The translations under genes were made by a program, and so were the position numbers. This document shows, piece after piece, positions 1 to 8,897 of a stretch of 64,000 nt of DNA. The stretch's first letter is position 1; each line of letters begins with the position of its first letter. The DNA comes from Pseudomonadota bacterium (GTDB lineage: Bacteria; Myxococcota_A; Polyangia; GCA-2747355): the NCBI GenBank assembly GCA_016711215.1, contig JADJTL010000001.1, positions 248,001-312,000 on the forward strand, in the 5' to 3' direction. The notes under the pieces are model-generated. The model made no database searches and was not told the origin of the DNA. It saw nothing but the letters and a program-made list of their open reading frames with translations.

Positions 1-792
1 GTTGTGGGCGCCGAGAAAGGCATCGAGCTCGGCGCAGGCGTGGCGATCGACGATCTGCGGGATGCGCCGATCGAAGACCACCTGGAGCCCGCGCGACACC
101 ACGTTCCAGCCCATCACGTGCAGCGAGTCCGGGTAGAGCGTCGAGCGACTATCGATCAGCTCGTAGCCGCCATCGCCCGTCTCGGCGCCCGCGATCAGCG
201 CGGCGGCGGCGCCGTCGGCGAAGAGCGCGGTGGCGACCAGGTTGCTCGTCGTCGCGTCATCGCGGAGCAAGGTCAGGCTGCAGAGCTCGGCGCAGCAGAG
301 CAGCACGCGTTCGCGTGGATGACCGGCGACGTGCTGATACGCATGCGCCAGCCCGGCCACGCCGCCGGCGCAGCCGAGGCCCCAGATCGGCGTGCGCCGC
401 ACGTTGGGGCGTAGCCCGAGCACGTTGATCAACCGCGCATCGATCGAGGGGGTGGCGAGGCCGGTCGTGTTGACGTAGATGACGCGATCGATCGCGTCGG
501 GCGCTAGGCCTTGCCGCTCGAGCAGCGCGCGAGCGGCCCGTGCGCAGAGCGTCGTCGCCGCCTCGATGTAGGCGGTGCTGGTCTCGGCGAGCGTGTGATC
601 GTGCTGGTACCAGTCGAGGGGTTGGCAAATGCGGCGCGTCTCGACCTCCACGTGGTCGAAGATCGGCATCAGTCGCTCGAGCTGAGGCAGCCGTCCCGCG
701 AAGGTCTGGCGGGCGAAGGCCGCCGCCACCGACTGCGGGAGGACGTGCTCGGGTGGGGCACTGACGACGTCGACGAGGCGGGGATGGGCCAT
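1..792 (-). CDS. Type III polyketide synthase (chalcone/stilbene synthase family), 3' end cut by window edge
   Basis: The reverse strand from the ATG at 792 stays open to the window edge (264 codons), so the C-terminal third is missing. The translation has the chalcone-synthase thiolase fold signature: IDRVIYVNTTGLATPSIDA around residues 101-119 and GLGCAGGVAGL around 138-148, where Cys141 matches the catalytic nucleophile that carries the growing polyketide. Family enzymes condense malonyl-CoA onto an acyl-CoA starter to give pyrones, resorcinols or phloroglucinols. The His and Asn of the Cys-His-Asn triad lie beyond the edge, so catalytic completeness cannot be checked. About 210 bp separate it from the lytic transglycosylase gene upstream on the same strand. 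The start is the first good ATG; no strong ribosome-binding site is visible. The starter and product cannot be told from this fragment. Confidence 0.9.
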   Translation of the reverse strand, partial: MAHPRLVDVVSAPPEHVLPQSVAAAFARQTFAGRLPQLERLMPIFDHVEVETRRICQPLDWYQHDHTLAETSTAYIEAATTLCARAARALLERQGLAPDAIDRVIYVNTTGLATPSIDARLINVLGLRPNVRRTPIWGLGCAGGVAGLAHAYQHVAGHPRERVLLCCAELCSLTLLRDDATTSNLVATALFADGAAAALIAGAETGDGGYELIDSRSTLYPDSLHVMGWNVVSRGLQVVFDRRIPQIVDRHACAELDAFLGAHN

Positions 793-1002
793 GGCCGCGA
801 CCGCTCGCGCTCTCAGCCCGGCGCGCGCTGGATCGCCCAGCCGACTGTCGCGCTGCGGTGCGCTCTCGCTGGTCACAGCGAGAGCCTTACTACGAGCCGT
901 AAGGCGACTCAACCCGCATGCCTCCAGGCGCCCCAGCCACTGCCCCGGCGGCGATCGGCCGCGACCGGCGACGATCGGCACCAACCGGCGGCAGCGAGGC
1001 CT

Positions 1003-3369
1003 CTAGCGGCGACCCGCCCCGGGGGCGACCCTGAGGGGGAGCTGCGGGACGCGCTCGGCCTGTTGGCCGTAGAGGGCGGCATAGGCGAAGAGGCTGCCGA
1101 GTACCCGTTTGGTGTAGTTGCGGGTCTGCTCGTAGGGAATGCGCTCGACCGCTTCGTCGAGGTCGAGCGCGGTTCCCCACTGGCGCAGCCAGCGGCCGAC
1201 AGCGCCTTCGCCCGCGTTGTAGCTCGCGACGGCGAGGGCCACGTGGCCACGGAAAATGCCGCTCAGCGCGGCGAGGTAGGCGGCGCCGAGGCGGATGTTG
1301 GTGGGAGGCTCGCGTAGCCGCTCAGCGTCGACCCGCAGGTGCTCCCGCGCCGCGACCGCGCGCGCGGTGGGGAGCAAGAGCTGCAGCAGGCCGATGGCGT
1401 TGGCCCACGACTCGGTGGTGGCGACGAAGCCGCTCTCTTCGCGCATCACGGCCCAGATCAGCGCCGCGGGCACGCCGGAGCGCTGCGCCTCGGCCTCGAC
1501 GAGCGGGCGGAAGGCGCGCGGGAAGACGAGCTGCCACCGCTGGTACTCCGGCCCACGCGGGTAGCTCTGCGCGAGCTCGGCGGCGCGGCGCCGGGCCAGA
1601 CCGAGCGAGAGATGCCAGAGGCCCACGCGATCGAAGACCAAGGCCTCGACCCACTGCGGCTGGCGGGGCCCCTTTTCGCCGCGGACACCGGCAAGCACGA
1701 GCTCGCGGCCCGCCGAGGCGGCGAAGCCGAGGCGAGCGAGCGCGAGCGCGCGATGAAAGGCTGGGTGATCGCGCCAACGCTCCTGCGGTAGGCGCCACGT
1801 GCCGGCGTCCCGGCCGATCGGGCGCAGGAGGGCAGCTTGGAGCTGGCGAAAGCGCGCCGGTGCGGACTCGCGCAGGCGGTTGAACGCCAGCAGGGCGTAG
1901 TAGGAAAGTGGGTAGTCCCGCGCGCAGCGCTCGAAGAGCTTAGCGGCGGCGAGCGCGTTACCCCCGCGTTGGAGCAGGCGCGCCTTCCAGTAGCTCGCGC
2001 GCCCGCGGGCGTAGTAGGTCTGCGCCTCGCCGAGCTTGAGCTCGCGGTCGAGCGATCGCAGCCCGGCGGCGCGATCGCCGCGGTCGAGGGCGGCGATCGT
2101 CAGCAGCCAAAGCGCCTCGTGGGCCATGTCGCCCCGCGGGTAGCTGCTTGGCAGGTCGCTCAACAGCGCCTCGGCGCGGTCCCGCTGGTTCGCCTCCGTC
2201 AGCGCTCGCGCCGCGTGAAGGCGCGCATCGTCGGCGTAGCTATGAGCGGGAAACTGCGCCTCGAGCTCGAGCATCTGCTTGGCTGCCCCCGCGGGGTCGC
2301 CGGACCCCGCCAGCGCGCGGCCGAGGTTGTAGAGGCTGCGCACCAGCAGTTCCTGCTCGCCGGCCGCGCGGCAGCGCGCCGCGGCGTCGGCGAAGAGCGT
2401 ACTCGCGCGCTCCCGTTGGCGTTGCCGTAGCGCGGCCTTGGCGCGGTGGTAGCTCGCCCGGCAGCCGAGCGAAGCCCCGACGCCCGCGCTGCTCAGCACC
2501 TCGCCGAAGCGCTGCTCGGCCTCCGCGTTGCGCATCGTCTCGTAGAGCGCGAGGCCCTGTTGATAGCGCGCCTCGGCGTCGAGCGCGGCAAGAGATGCAC
2601 CCTCAGGCACCGCGGCTGCCAGCGCCGTCAAGCGTCCGCGCGCGCCTGGCGCGAGGCGCGAGCTCGGCGCGCGAATCACGATCTCGCGGTAGTGCTGTAT
2701 GGCTTGGCGCAAGGAGCCGGCGCGATCGGCGGGGCTTTCTTGCTTCGCCTGCGCCTCCAGCGCGCTCGCGATCACGAAATGCGCCTCCTCGCTGCGCGAG
2801 CCGTGAGGTGCGCCTGCGAGATAGCTACGCCAGATCGTGGCTGCCTCGGCCAAGCGGCCGAGCGCGCGCAGCGCGTCGGCGCGCAGCAATTGGGCGTCGC
2901 GATCGATGCCCGTGTCGCGCGCGACGCGTTGGGCCAGGCCCTCGGCGTCGGCGAAGCGGCCGGCACGATAGAGGGCCAGCGCCCCATAATAGCGGTGATA
3001 GGGCCGCAGCAGCGGATAGCTATGCTCGAGCTCGGCGAAGGCCCGCGCCGCAGCGGCATGCGATCCCTGCTGAAGCTGGGCGTAAGCGAGCAAGAAACGG
3101 GCGGGTTCGCGGTCCTCGCTACCTGCGCCCTTGGCGCGCAGGTAGCGCTGGAGCAGCCGGATCGCGCGCGCGTAGTCGTCGTGCTGCAGCGCGCTGCGGG
3201 CCGCCTTGCCGAGCGGGCCGCGTGGGAAGGGATCGAGCCGCTCCAGATCTGTCGTGGTGGCGGCGCGCGCAGGGCCGAGGGCCATCCACAGTCCGAGCAG
3301 GACCAGGAGCGCCCGTTTGGGAGCCGTGGGCCGCTTTCGGGGCCCGCGGGCATGAGTGGCGCGGATCAT
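1003..3369 (-). CDS. Soluble/periplasmic lytic murein transglycosylase with TPR-like N-terminal region (Slt70 type)
   Basis: A 788-residue protein that should cleave the MurNAc-GlcNAc bond of peptidoglycan, leaving 1,6-anhydroMurNAc ends. A basic N-terminus followed by a hydrophobic stretch (residues about 20-37, ending GPARA) is an export signal. Residues about 50-560 are Ala/Leu/Arg-rich helical repeats of TPR style, as in the Slt70 superhelical ring. The SLT catalytic domain is at about 625-760: MREESGF with the catalytic Glu645 directly before Ser, GLLQLLLPTA, and the late motif VASYNAGEGAVGRW. It lies 21 bp after dxs on the same strand and may be read from the same message. The ATG has no clear Shine-Dalgarno sequence. 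Family assignment is firm; whether the protein is soluble or tethered is not settled. Confidence 0.9.
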   Translation of the reverse strand: MIRATHARGPRKRPTAPKRALLVLLGLWMALGPARAATTTDLERLDPFPRGPLGKAARSALQHDDYARAIRLLQRYLRAKGAGSEDREPARFLLAYAQLQQGSHAAAARAFAELEHSYPLLRPYHRYYGALALYRAGRFADAEGLAQRVARDTGIDRDAQLLRADALRALGRLAEAATIWRSYLAGAPHGSRSEEAHFVIASALEAQAKQESPADRAGSLRQAIQHYREIVIRAPSSRLAPGARGRLTALAAAVPEGASLAALDAEARYQQGLALYETMRNAEAEQRFGEVLSSAGVGASLGCRASYHRAKAALRQRQRERASTLFADAAARCRAAGEQELLVRSLYNLGRALAGSGDPAGAAKQMLELEAQFPAHSYADDARLHAARALTEANQRDRAEALLSDLPSSYPRGDMAHEALWLLTIAALDRGDRAAGLRSLDRELKLGEAQTYYARGRASYWKARLLQRGGNALAAAKLFERCARDYPLSYYALLAFNRLRESAPARFRQLQAALLRPIGRDAGTWRLPQERWRDHPAFHRALALARLGFAASAGRELVLAGVRGEKGPRQPQWVEALVFDRVGLWHLSLGLARRRAAELAQSYPRGPEYQRWQLVFPRAFRPLVEAEAQRSGVPAALIWAVMREESGFVATTESWANAIGLLQLLLPTARAVAAREHLRVDAERLREPPTNIRLGAAYLAALSGIFRGHVALAVASYNAGEGAVGRWLRQWGTALDLDEAVERIPYEQTRNYTKRVLGSLFAYAALYGQQAERVPQLPLRVAPGAGRR

Positions 3370-3390
3370 GGAGGACGGGTTATCGCCTGC

Positions 3391-5310
3391 TCAAGCGCTC
3401 GGGGCGGCGACGGCCAGGCGACGGCCAGGAGCTGCCACGAGCTGGCGATAGGCCGTGACGATGCCGTCCACCGAGAGCCCGCACTGTGCCTGCAGCTTGG
3501 TGACGTTGCCGTGTCCGATGAAGCGGTCGGGAACCCCGATGCGCCGCAGCACGGGACTGAGGCCGCGCTGCTCACAGAGCTCGAGCACGGCCGAGCCGAA
3601 GCCGCCAGCGAGCACGTTCTCCTCGACGGTGATGACGGCCCGCGCGCGGCCGAGGTGCTCGACGAGCAGCTCCTCGTCGAGTGGCTTGATGAAGCGCGCG
3701 TTGATGACGGTGGCAGCAACGCCATCACGCGCCAGCGCCTCGGCGGCCTGCAGTGCGGTGTAGACGTGAGGACCGACCGCCACCAGCAGCAGGTCGTGGC
3801 CCGTCTCGTGGACGACCTCACCCTTGCCCCAGGGGAGCTCGCGGGGCGGACCGTCGAGCGGCACGCCAACCCCGTTGCCGCGCGGGTAGCGCATCGCCAC
3901 CGGCTTGCCGCTGTTGATCGCGGTCAAGAGCAGATGACGGAGCTCGTCCTCGTTCTTCGGGGCCATCAGCGCGAGATCTGGAATCATCCGCAGGTAGCTG
4001 ATGTCGAAGACGCCGTGGTGGGTCGCGCCGTCCGGCCCGACCAGTCCGGCGCGGTCGAGGCAGAAGACGACCGGCAGGTGCTGCAGACAGACGTCGTGCT
4101 CCACCTGGTCGATCGCCCGCTGAAGGAAGGTCGAGTAGATCGCCGCCACGGGGCGAAAGCCCTCGACGGCGAGGCCGGCGGCGAAGGTCACCCCATGCTG
4201 CTCGGCGATGCCGACGTCGTAGAAACGACTCGGGAACTCCTCGGCGAAGGGCACCAGGCCGGTCCCCTGTGCCATCGCGGCGGTGATGGCCACGATGCGT
4301 GGATCGGAGCGCGCCAGCTCGCAGAGCGTGTCGCCAAAGACGTCGGTGTAGGGTGGCGCGCCACCGCCCTTCGAGGGGTTGAGGCTCTTGCCGCTCTCGA
4401 GGTCGAAGGGGCTGACGGCGTGCTTGCGCTCGATGTCGTCCTCGACGCCCGGGCACCCCTTGCCCTTCGAGGTCATCGCGTGAATCAGCACCGGGCGCTC
4501 GAGCTCGCGGGCGTTGCGGAAGGTCTCGACCAGCACGACGACGTCGTGCCCATCGATGGGGCCGACGTACTCGAAGCCGAGGCCCTCGAAGAGCGCGCCG
4601 GGGCCCACGACCGCGGCCTTGGTCGCGTCGAGCAGGTGCTCGATCACCCGAATCGCATCCTGTCCGTGGTCGTCGAAGGCCTCGAGCACGTGGCGGACGC
4701 GTCGGCGCCAGCGGGTCATCGGCTGGCCGACCAGCTTGCGGCTCAGCCACTCCGACATCGCGCCGACGTTGGGGCTGATCGACATCCCGTTGTCGTTGAG
4801 CACGACGATCATGTCGCGCTTGAGCGCGCCGACGTGGTTGAGCGCCTCGAAGGCCATCCCGCCGGTGAGCCCGCCGTCGCCGATCAGCGCCACGACCTTG
4901 CCTGGACCATCCTTGAGCCGAAGCCCCTCACGGATGCCGAGCGCCGCGGAGATCGACGTCGACGCATGTCCGGCGCCGAAGATGTCGTGTTCGCTCTCGC
5001 TGCGCTTGAGGAAACCGCTCAGACCGCCCTCCTGCTTGAGGGTATGGAAGCGGTCGCGCCGGCCCGTCAGCACCTTATGGCCGTGGGCCTGATGGCCGAC
5101 GTCCCAGACGATGCGGTCCGTCGGCGACTCGAAGGCATAGTGCAGCGCGACGGAGAGCTCGATCGTGCCGAGCGCGGCACCGAGATGCCCGCCGATCCTG
5201 CTGATCTTCTCGAGGATGAACTGCCGCAGCTCCTCCGCCACCTCCGGCAGCGCTTCGAGCGGGAGCTGGCGCAGATCGGCGGGGCTCTCAATCTTGTCGA
5301 GATACTTCAT
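3391..5310 (-). CDS. dxs: 1-deoxy-D-xylulose-5-phosphate synthase
   Basis: Thiamine-diphosphate enzyme of 639 residues that condenses pyruvate and glyceraldehyde 3-phosphate, the first step of the MEP isoprenoid pathway. Visible family landmarks are the N-terminal DLRQLPLEALPEVAEELRQF type opening, DVGHQAHGHKVLTGR, the GHASTSIS motif, the ThDP/Mg motif beginning GDGGLTGGMAFEALN, and the pyrimidine-domain segment DVGIAEQHGVTFAAGLA. Length matches the usual 620-640. The frame is open further upstream to 5412, but the ATG at 5310 is preceded by GGGAGG and starts the conserved MKYLDKI sequence, so it is chosen. The start overlaps the 3' end of the prenyltransferase gene by 23 bp, which suggests translational coupling in an xseB-ispA-dxs operon. 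Confidence 0.97.
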   Translation of the reverse strand: MKYLDKIESPADLRQLPLEALPEVAEELRQFILEKISRIGGHLGAALGTIELSVALHYAFESPTDRIVWDVGHQAHGHKVLTGRRDRFHTLKQEGGLSGFLKRSESEHDIFGAGHASTSISAALGIREGLRLKDGPGKVVALIGDGGLTGGMAFEALNHVGALKRDMIVVLNDNGMSISPNVGAMSEWLSRKLVGQPMTRWRRRVRHVLEAFDDHGQDAIRVIEHLLDATKAAVVGPGALFEGLGFEYVGPIDGHDVVVLVETFRNARELERPVLIHAMTSKGKGCPGVEDDIERKHAVSPFDLESGKSLNPSKGGGAPPYTDVFGDTLCELARSDPRIVAITAAMAQGTGLVPFAEEFPSRFYDVGIAEQHGVTFAAGLAVEGFRPVAAIYSTFLQRAIDQVEHDVCLQHLPVVFCLDRAGLVGPDGATHHGVFDISYLRMIPDLALMAPKNEDELRHLLLTAINSGKPVAMRYPRGNGVGVPLDGPPRELPWGKGEVVHETGHDLLLVAVGPHVYTALQAAEALARDGVAATVINARFIKPLDEELLVEHLGRARAVITVEENVLAGGFGSAVLELCEQRGLSPVLRRIGVPDRFIGHGNVTKLQAQCGLSVDGIVTAYRQLVAAPGRRLAVAAPSA

Positions 5311-6190
5311 GGACAACTGCCTCCCGGGCGCGATCGAGCACCAACCGCGCCAGCGCCACCAGCGGTGCTGCGCTCGGTCCAAAGCTCCGCGCCGTGCCAC
5401 CGGCGCTGGCAATCAGCTCTTCGGTTCGTCCGAGAGCGAGCGAGCGAAAACTGGGGTGATCGGCGTCGCGCAGATCGTCGGCGTGTTGAAAAGCCAAGCC
5501 GAGGTCGGCGCCGTACTGCCGTAGGGCGTCGACCTGATCGCGGCTGCCACCACCCGCCAAACCGCCGATCGTCGCGGCAGCGGTGAAAAGCGCCGCCGTC
5601 TTGTCGCGGTGGCACTGCTCGAGTATGGCGAAGCTGGATCCCTCGGTCGCACCCGTTGCTCCGCTCTGGTCTTGGATCGCCATGTCGAGTGCCTGCCCGC
5701 CGACCATGCCCTCGACGCCGGAGGCCTGGGCGAGCTCGAAGCTGGCGCGCAGCAGCGCCTGGCTGCGCTCGTTGCCGTGGCGGCCGAGGGCTGCCTCGCC
5801 AGCGATCACGGCGAAGGCCAGCGTCAGCAGCGCGTCGCCGGCCAGAATCGCCGCCGTCTCGCCGAAGCGCTTGTGGCAGGTCGGCTGGCCGCGCCGCAGC
5901 TCGTCGTTATCCATGGCTGGCAGGTCGTCATGGACCAAGGAGTAGCAGTGTACGAGCTCGACCGCGCAGGCTGGAGAGAGCGCATCGGCGAGGTTGCCGC
6001 CGACGGCCTGGCAGGCCGCAATGGCGAGGCAAGGGCGCAGGCGCTTGCCTCCGTTGAGCACGGCCGCTCGCATGGCCTGGCGCAGTCGCAGCGGATCCTC
6101 GCTCGCGGGACGCTCGGGAAGCAGCTCCGCCAGGCGCTCGTTGATGCGCGACCGCAGCTCGGCCAGATACGCGTCGAGATCGAATTCCAT
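5288..6190 (-). CDS. ispA: Farnesyl/geranylgeranyl diphosphate synthase (short-chain polyprenyl synthetase)
   Basis: Condenses IPP with allylic diphosphates to give C15 or C20 prenyl diphosphates in the cytosol. The 300-residue product has GGKRLRP (47-53), the first Asp-rich motif DDLPAMD (88-94, the DDX4D form typical of bacterial FPP/GGPP synthases) and the second motif DDLRD (238-242). A GTG at 6208 is in frame, but the ATG at 6190 has GGAGAG six bases upstream and is the better start. The gene follows xseB and overlaps dxs by 23 bp, an arrangement common in bacteria (xseB-ispA-dxs). Product chain length cannot be fixed from the motifs alone. Confidence 0.95.
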   Translation of the reverse strand: MEFDLDAYLAELRSRINERLAELLPERPASEDPLRLRQAMRAAVLNGGKRLRPCLAIAACQAVGGNLADALSPACAVELVHCYSLVHDDLPAMDNDELRRGQPTCHKRFGETAAILAGDALLTLAFAVIAGEAALGRHGNERSQALLRASFELAQASGVEGMVGGQALDMAIQDQSGATGATEGSSFAILEQCHRDKTAALFTAAATIGGLAGGGSRDQVDALRQYGADLGLAFQHADDLRDADHPSFRSLALGRTEELIASAGGTARSFGPSAAPLVALARLVLDRAREAVVHEVSRQD

Positions 6191-6297
6191 CCGCTGCTCT
6201 CCGGTCACGCCCGGGGATTGGGTCCGGTCATGTCATCGCACCCATTCACGGTTTGTTTCATGGCTTGTGCGTTCAGTCCGCTCGCCACCGAGGCTGG

Positions 6298-6603
6298 CTA
6301 CCCACGTTCGCTCTGCTCGAGGGGCGCCGTCGATCCATCCCGCATCAGGAGCTCGACCTTTCGCTCCGCCGCATCGAGAATCTGCTGCCCGCGGCGGGCC
6401 AGCGCGACCCCTCGCTCGAAGGCCTCGAGCGACCGCTCGAGCGGCATATCTGCGCTCTCGAGCGCCTCGACCAGCGCTTGCAAGTCGGTCAAGATGGCGT
6501 CGAAGCCGGGCTCGGGAACGCCCACCTTCGACGCGACTGCCGGCTCGATCATCGGCGCGACTGCCGACTCCGGCTGGCTCTCTTCGGCCTGCTTTGCACC
6601 CAC
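6298..6603 (-). CDS. xseB: Exodeoxyribonuclease VII small subunit
   Basis: A 101-residue protein whose central part (about 33-85) fits XseB: FDAILTDLQALVEALESADM, LERSLEAFERGVALARR and QQILDAAERKVELL, a two-helix coiled coil. XseB binds XseA to form the nuclease that degrades single-stranded DNA to oligonucleotides. The start used is GTG at 6603; an in-frame ATG at 6552 would remove 17 poorly conserved residues and cannot be excluded, since neither has a strong ribosome-binding site. The last residues after the core are not conserved. xseA is not in the window. Neighbour order xseB-ispA-dxs supports the call. Confidence 0.88.
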   Translation of the reverse strand: MGAKQAEESQPESAVAPMIEPAVASKVGVPEPGFDAILTDLQALVEALESADMPLERSLEAFERGVALARRGQQILDAAERKVELLMRDGSTAPLEQSERG

Positions 6604-6764
6604 GGGGTCGCAACCTAGATCACGGCGCGCGCCTGGTCAATCGGCGCGCGCGTCGCGGCCCTTCCCGCGCCGCGCGGGCGCCGAGGGTCGGTGAACAGAC
6701 GGAGCCCTGCGGGCGAATACTGTATGCTCGGACGGGGCCGAGCTCGGGTCGAGGAGCGCGCGCG

Positions 6765-8243
6765 ATGGGAGATCTTGGAGCGAGCGAAGCGCGTGCGCTG
6801 GGGCGGGGCCCTTGGTGGCGGACGCTTCGCGGTCAACTGCTGCTCGGTCTGGCGGTAATCCTGCCGGTCGCCGCCCTCTCCGTTGGACTGATCACCCACT
6901 GGGCGACGCGGCAGCAGCTCGCCGAGGGGCAGGTCGAGCATGCACGGATGCTCGGCAAGGCGCTCGCCGCCCTGGCGTCGACCGGCCTGAGCGGCACGGC
7001 GGAGGACCGTGCCAGCCTCCAGATGGTGGTGTCGCAGCTCGGTGGCGGGGCCTACCCGGCGCGCTTCACTGTCGTCGATCGGGCGCTGCGCCCCCTCGGC
7101 GTCGCGGTCGGGGCCTGGCCGCCGGGGCAGGCCGGTGCCGAGCTCCTGCGGCGCGCGATCGCCACCGAGCAACAGCTCGTGATGGTTGGAGCGCCGGAGC
7201 GCGGCAGCGTGCGCGTCGCGACCCCCGTCTATGCGCCGCGCTTGGCCGCCGTGGCCGGCGCCGTTCACCTCGAGCTGCCGCTCAGCGTCGATGTTCAGCG
7301 ACCGCCGCTGCTCTTCTGGCTGTTGATGGCCGCCAACAGCGTCGTGCTGCTGCTCTTTGTCGGTGTGGTCATCACGCGCTACGTCGCACGGCCGATCGAG
7401 GCGCTGCAACGTGCGGCCTCGCGCGTGGCGGCCGGCGACCTCAGCGGCACCTTGGGCGAGGAGGGTGCCTACGAGATCGCCTCGCTGGCGGCCTCCTTCA
7501 ATGGGATGGTGGGCGCGCTGCGCGAGCAGCTGGAGCGGCTCGATCAACAGCGCCGATCGCTGATCCGCTCCGAGAAGCTCGCCTCGGTCGGCCACCTTGC
7601 GGCCGGCGTCGCGCATGAGGTGGGCAACCCGCTGCAGGCGATCATCGGCTTCACTGATCTGCTGCTCGCTGATGACCTCGACGCGCAGCAGCGCGAGGAG
7701 TTCTTGCAGCGCACCCAGCGCGAAGCGCAACGCATCCACGCGATCATCGGCGGGCTGCTCGACTACGCTCGTCCGGTCGAGGACCACGCCGCGGCGGTGC
7801 CCCTGGCGGCTGCGGTCGAGGAGGCGGTGGCCTTGGTGGTGCACCAGCGGCGCTTTCGCCACGTCGTCGTCGAGCAGCAGGGGCTGGCGGCTTTGCCGGC
7901 GGTGGCGGCCAGCCAGCAGCGCGTCGTGCAGGTACTGGTCAACCTGCTGCTCAACGCTGGTGATGCGATCGAGCGCGACGGGCGCGTCGTGATCACCGGC
8001 GATGCGCCCCCCGGCGCGCCGGTGGCGCTGCGCGTGAGCAACAATGGCCGGCCGATCGTTGCCGCGCACCGATCGCGCATCTTCGAGCCCTTCTTTACGA
8101 CGAAGGATCCGGGTCAGGGGACGGGGCTCGGCCTCTCGGTGGCGCAATCGATCGCGGCGTTGCTCGGCGGCAGCCTGGAGCTCGATCCGGAGGTGGCGGC
8201 GACGACCTTCGTGCTTCGCCTGCCGCGCTGGCGCGAGCCCTGA
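6765..8243 (+). CDS. Membrane-bound sensor histidine kinase (HAMP-HisKA-HATPase), orphan
   Basis: A 492-residue two-component sensor. It has a transmembrane helix at about 24-44, an extracytoplasmic sensor segment of roughly 130 residues, a second transmembrane helix at about 182-203, a HAMP linker (about 204-258), a HisKA box with SVGHLAAGVAHEVGNPLQ containing the phospho-accepting His284, and an HATPase domain with an N-box (VLVNLLLNAGDAI), an F-like box (FEPFFTTKDPGQ) and the G-box GTGLGLSVAQSIAALLGG. The 'HEVGNPL' form puts it with NtrB/ZraS-like kinases. GAGGAG lies eight bases before the ATG. No response regulator is next to it, so its partner is elsewhere; NtrC-type regulators are the usual partners of this class. 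Confidence 0.93.
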   Translation: MGDLGASEARALGRGPWWRTLRGQLLLGLAVILPVAALSVGLITHWATRQQLAEGQVEHARMLGKALAALASTGLSGTAEDRASLQMVVSQLGGGAYPARFTVVDRALRPLGVAVGAWPPGQAGAELLRRAIATEQQLVMVGAPERGSVRVATPVYAPRLAAVAGAVHLELPLSVDVQRPPLLFWLLMAANSVVLLLFVGVVITRYVARPIEALQRAASRVAAGDLSGTLGEEGAYEIASLAASFNGMVGALREQLERLDQQRRSLIRSEKLASVGHLAAGVAHEVGNPLQAIIGFTDLLLADDLDAQQREEFLQRTQREAQRIHAIIGGLLDYARPVEDHAAAVPLAAAVEEAVALVVHQRRFRHVVVEQQGLAALPAVAASQQRVVQVLVNLLLNAGDAIERDGRVVITGDAPPGAPVALRVSNNGRPIVAAHRSRIFEPFFTTKDPGQGTGLGLSVAQSIAALLGGSLELDPEVAATTFVLRLPRWREP

Positions 8244-8285
8244 TTTGCCCCGCGCTCCGGCGGATCGCTCGGTCGACGGCGTGCG

Positions 8286-8837
8286 CTAGGGCCCTGCGGC
8301 GCGGAAGCGCTCGCCGCAGGCCGGGCAAAAGCTCCAGCCCGAAACCTGGGCCACCGCGTGCAGCGGATCGCCGCAGCGGGGCGGCGTGGCGATGGGCACC
8401 ACGGGATGGTCGGTTGCCGTGATTTCGGCGCGCGCAAAGCTCTCCAGCTCGGGCGGCGCAGGGCTGGCGAGGACGATGGCGGTAGCCTCGAGCGCAGGCC
8501 CCGAGAGCACCCGGATATCCTCGCTGCCCGAAGGCGTCCCCGTCTCGACCTGGTCGAGCACGAAGGTCGACTGGCCGAGCGTGAAGGCGACGTCCGGCTC
8601 GAGGGCGATCTGCGTCACGAGTTGGTCACCGACGCGCGTCCCGTTGGTGCTGGAGAGGTCGAAGAGCATCAAGCGCCCATCGTCTTGCTCGACCAGCAAC
8701 ACATGCTGGCGCGAGACATTCTTCTCGAGCAGCTGGATGTCGGCATCGATGCCGCGTCCGAGGATCGTTCGTCGGCCGAGACGGAACTGCTGACCGGCGC
8801 GGGAACCCGCCGTAGCTCGCAGCCAACGCTCACCCAT
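8286..8837 (-). CDS. FHA-domain protein with C-terminal zinc-ribbon-like segment
   Basis: A 183-residue cytosolic protein. Residues about 8-95 form an FHA domain, a phosphothreonine-binding module: ILGRGIDADIQLLEKNVSRQHVLL followed by DLSSTNGTRVGDQ (the first run split here at the G-R and S-R-Q-H core residues that contact phosphothreonine). The C-terminus has CGDPLHAVAQVSGWSFCPACGERF spacing, that is one single Cys and a CPAC pair, which could be a partial zinc ribbon. It follows the PP2C phosphatase gene by 60 bp on the same strand, so phosphatase and phosphopeptide reader are probably co-expressed. GAGGAG lies 11 bases before the ATG. The binding partner is unknown. Confidence 0.85.
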   Translation of the reverse strand: MGERWLRATAGSRAGQQFRLGRRTILGRGIDADIQLLEKNVSRQHVLLVEQDDGRLMLFDLSSTNGTRVGDQLVTQIALEPDVAFTLGQSTFVLDQVETGTPSGSEDIRVLSGPALEATAIVLASPAPPELESFARAEITATDHPVVPIATPPRCGDPLHAVAQVSGWSFCPACGERFRAAGP

Positions 8838-8897
8838 GGGTCTGCGGCTCCTCTCTGCCGGGCCCCTTGGCCGCCGCGACGGTCGTTCGACGGCGCA

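Noticed and set aside
2446..5586. A 1046-codon open frame on the plus strand over the transglycosylase and dxs genes
   Set aside because: It is antisense to two firmly recognised genes and its translation is a low-complexity Arg/Ala/Glu mixture with no known domain; long antisense frames are expected in GC-rich DNA.
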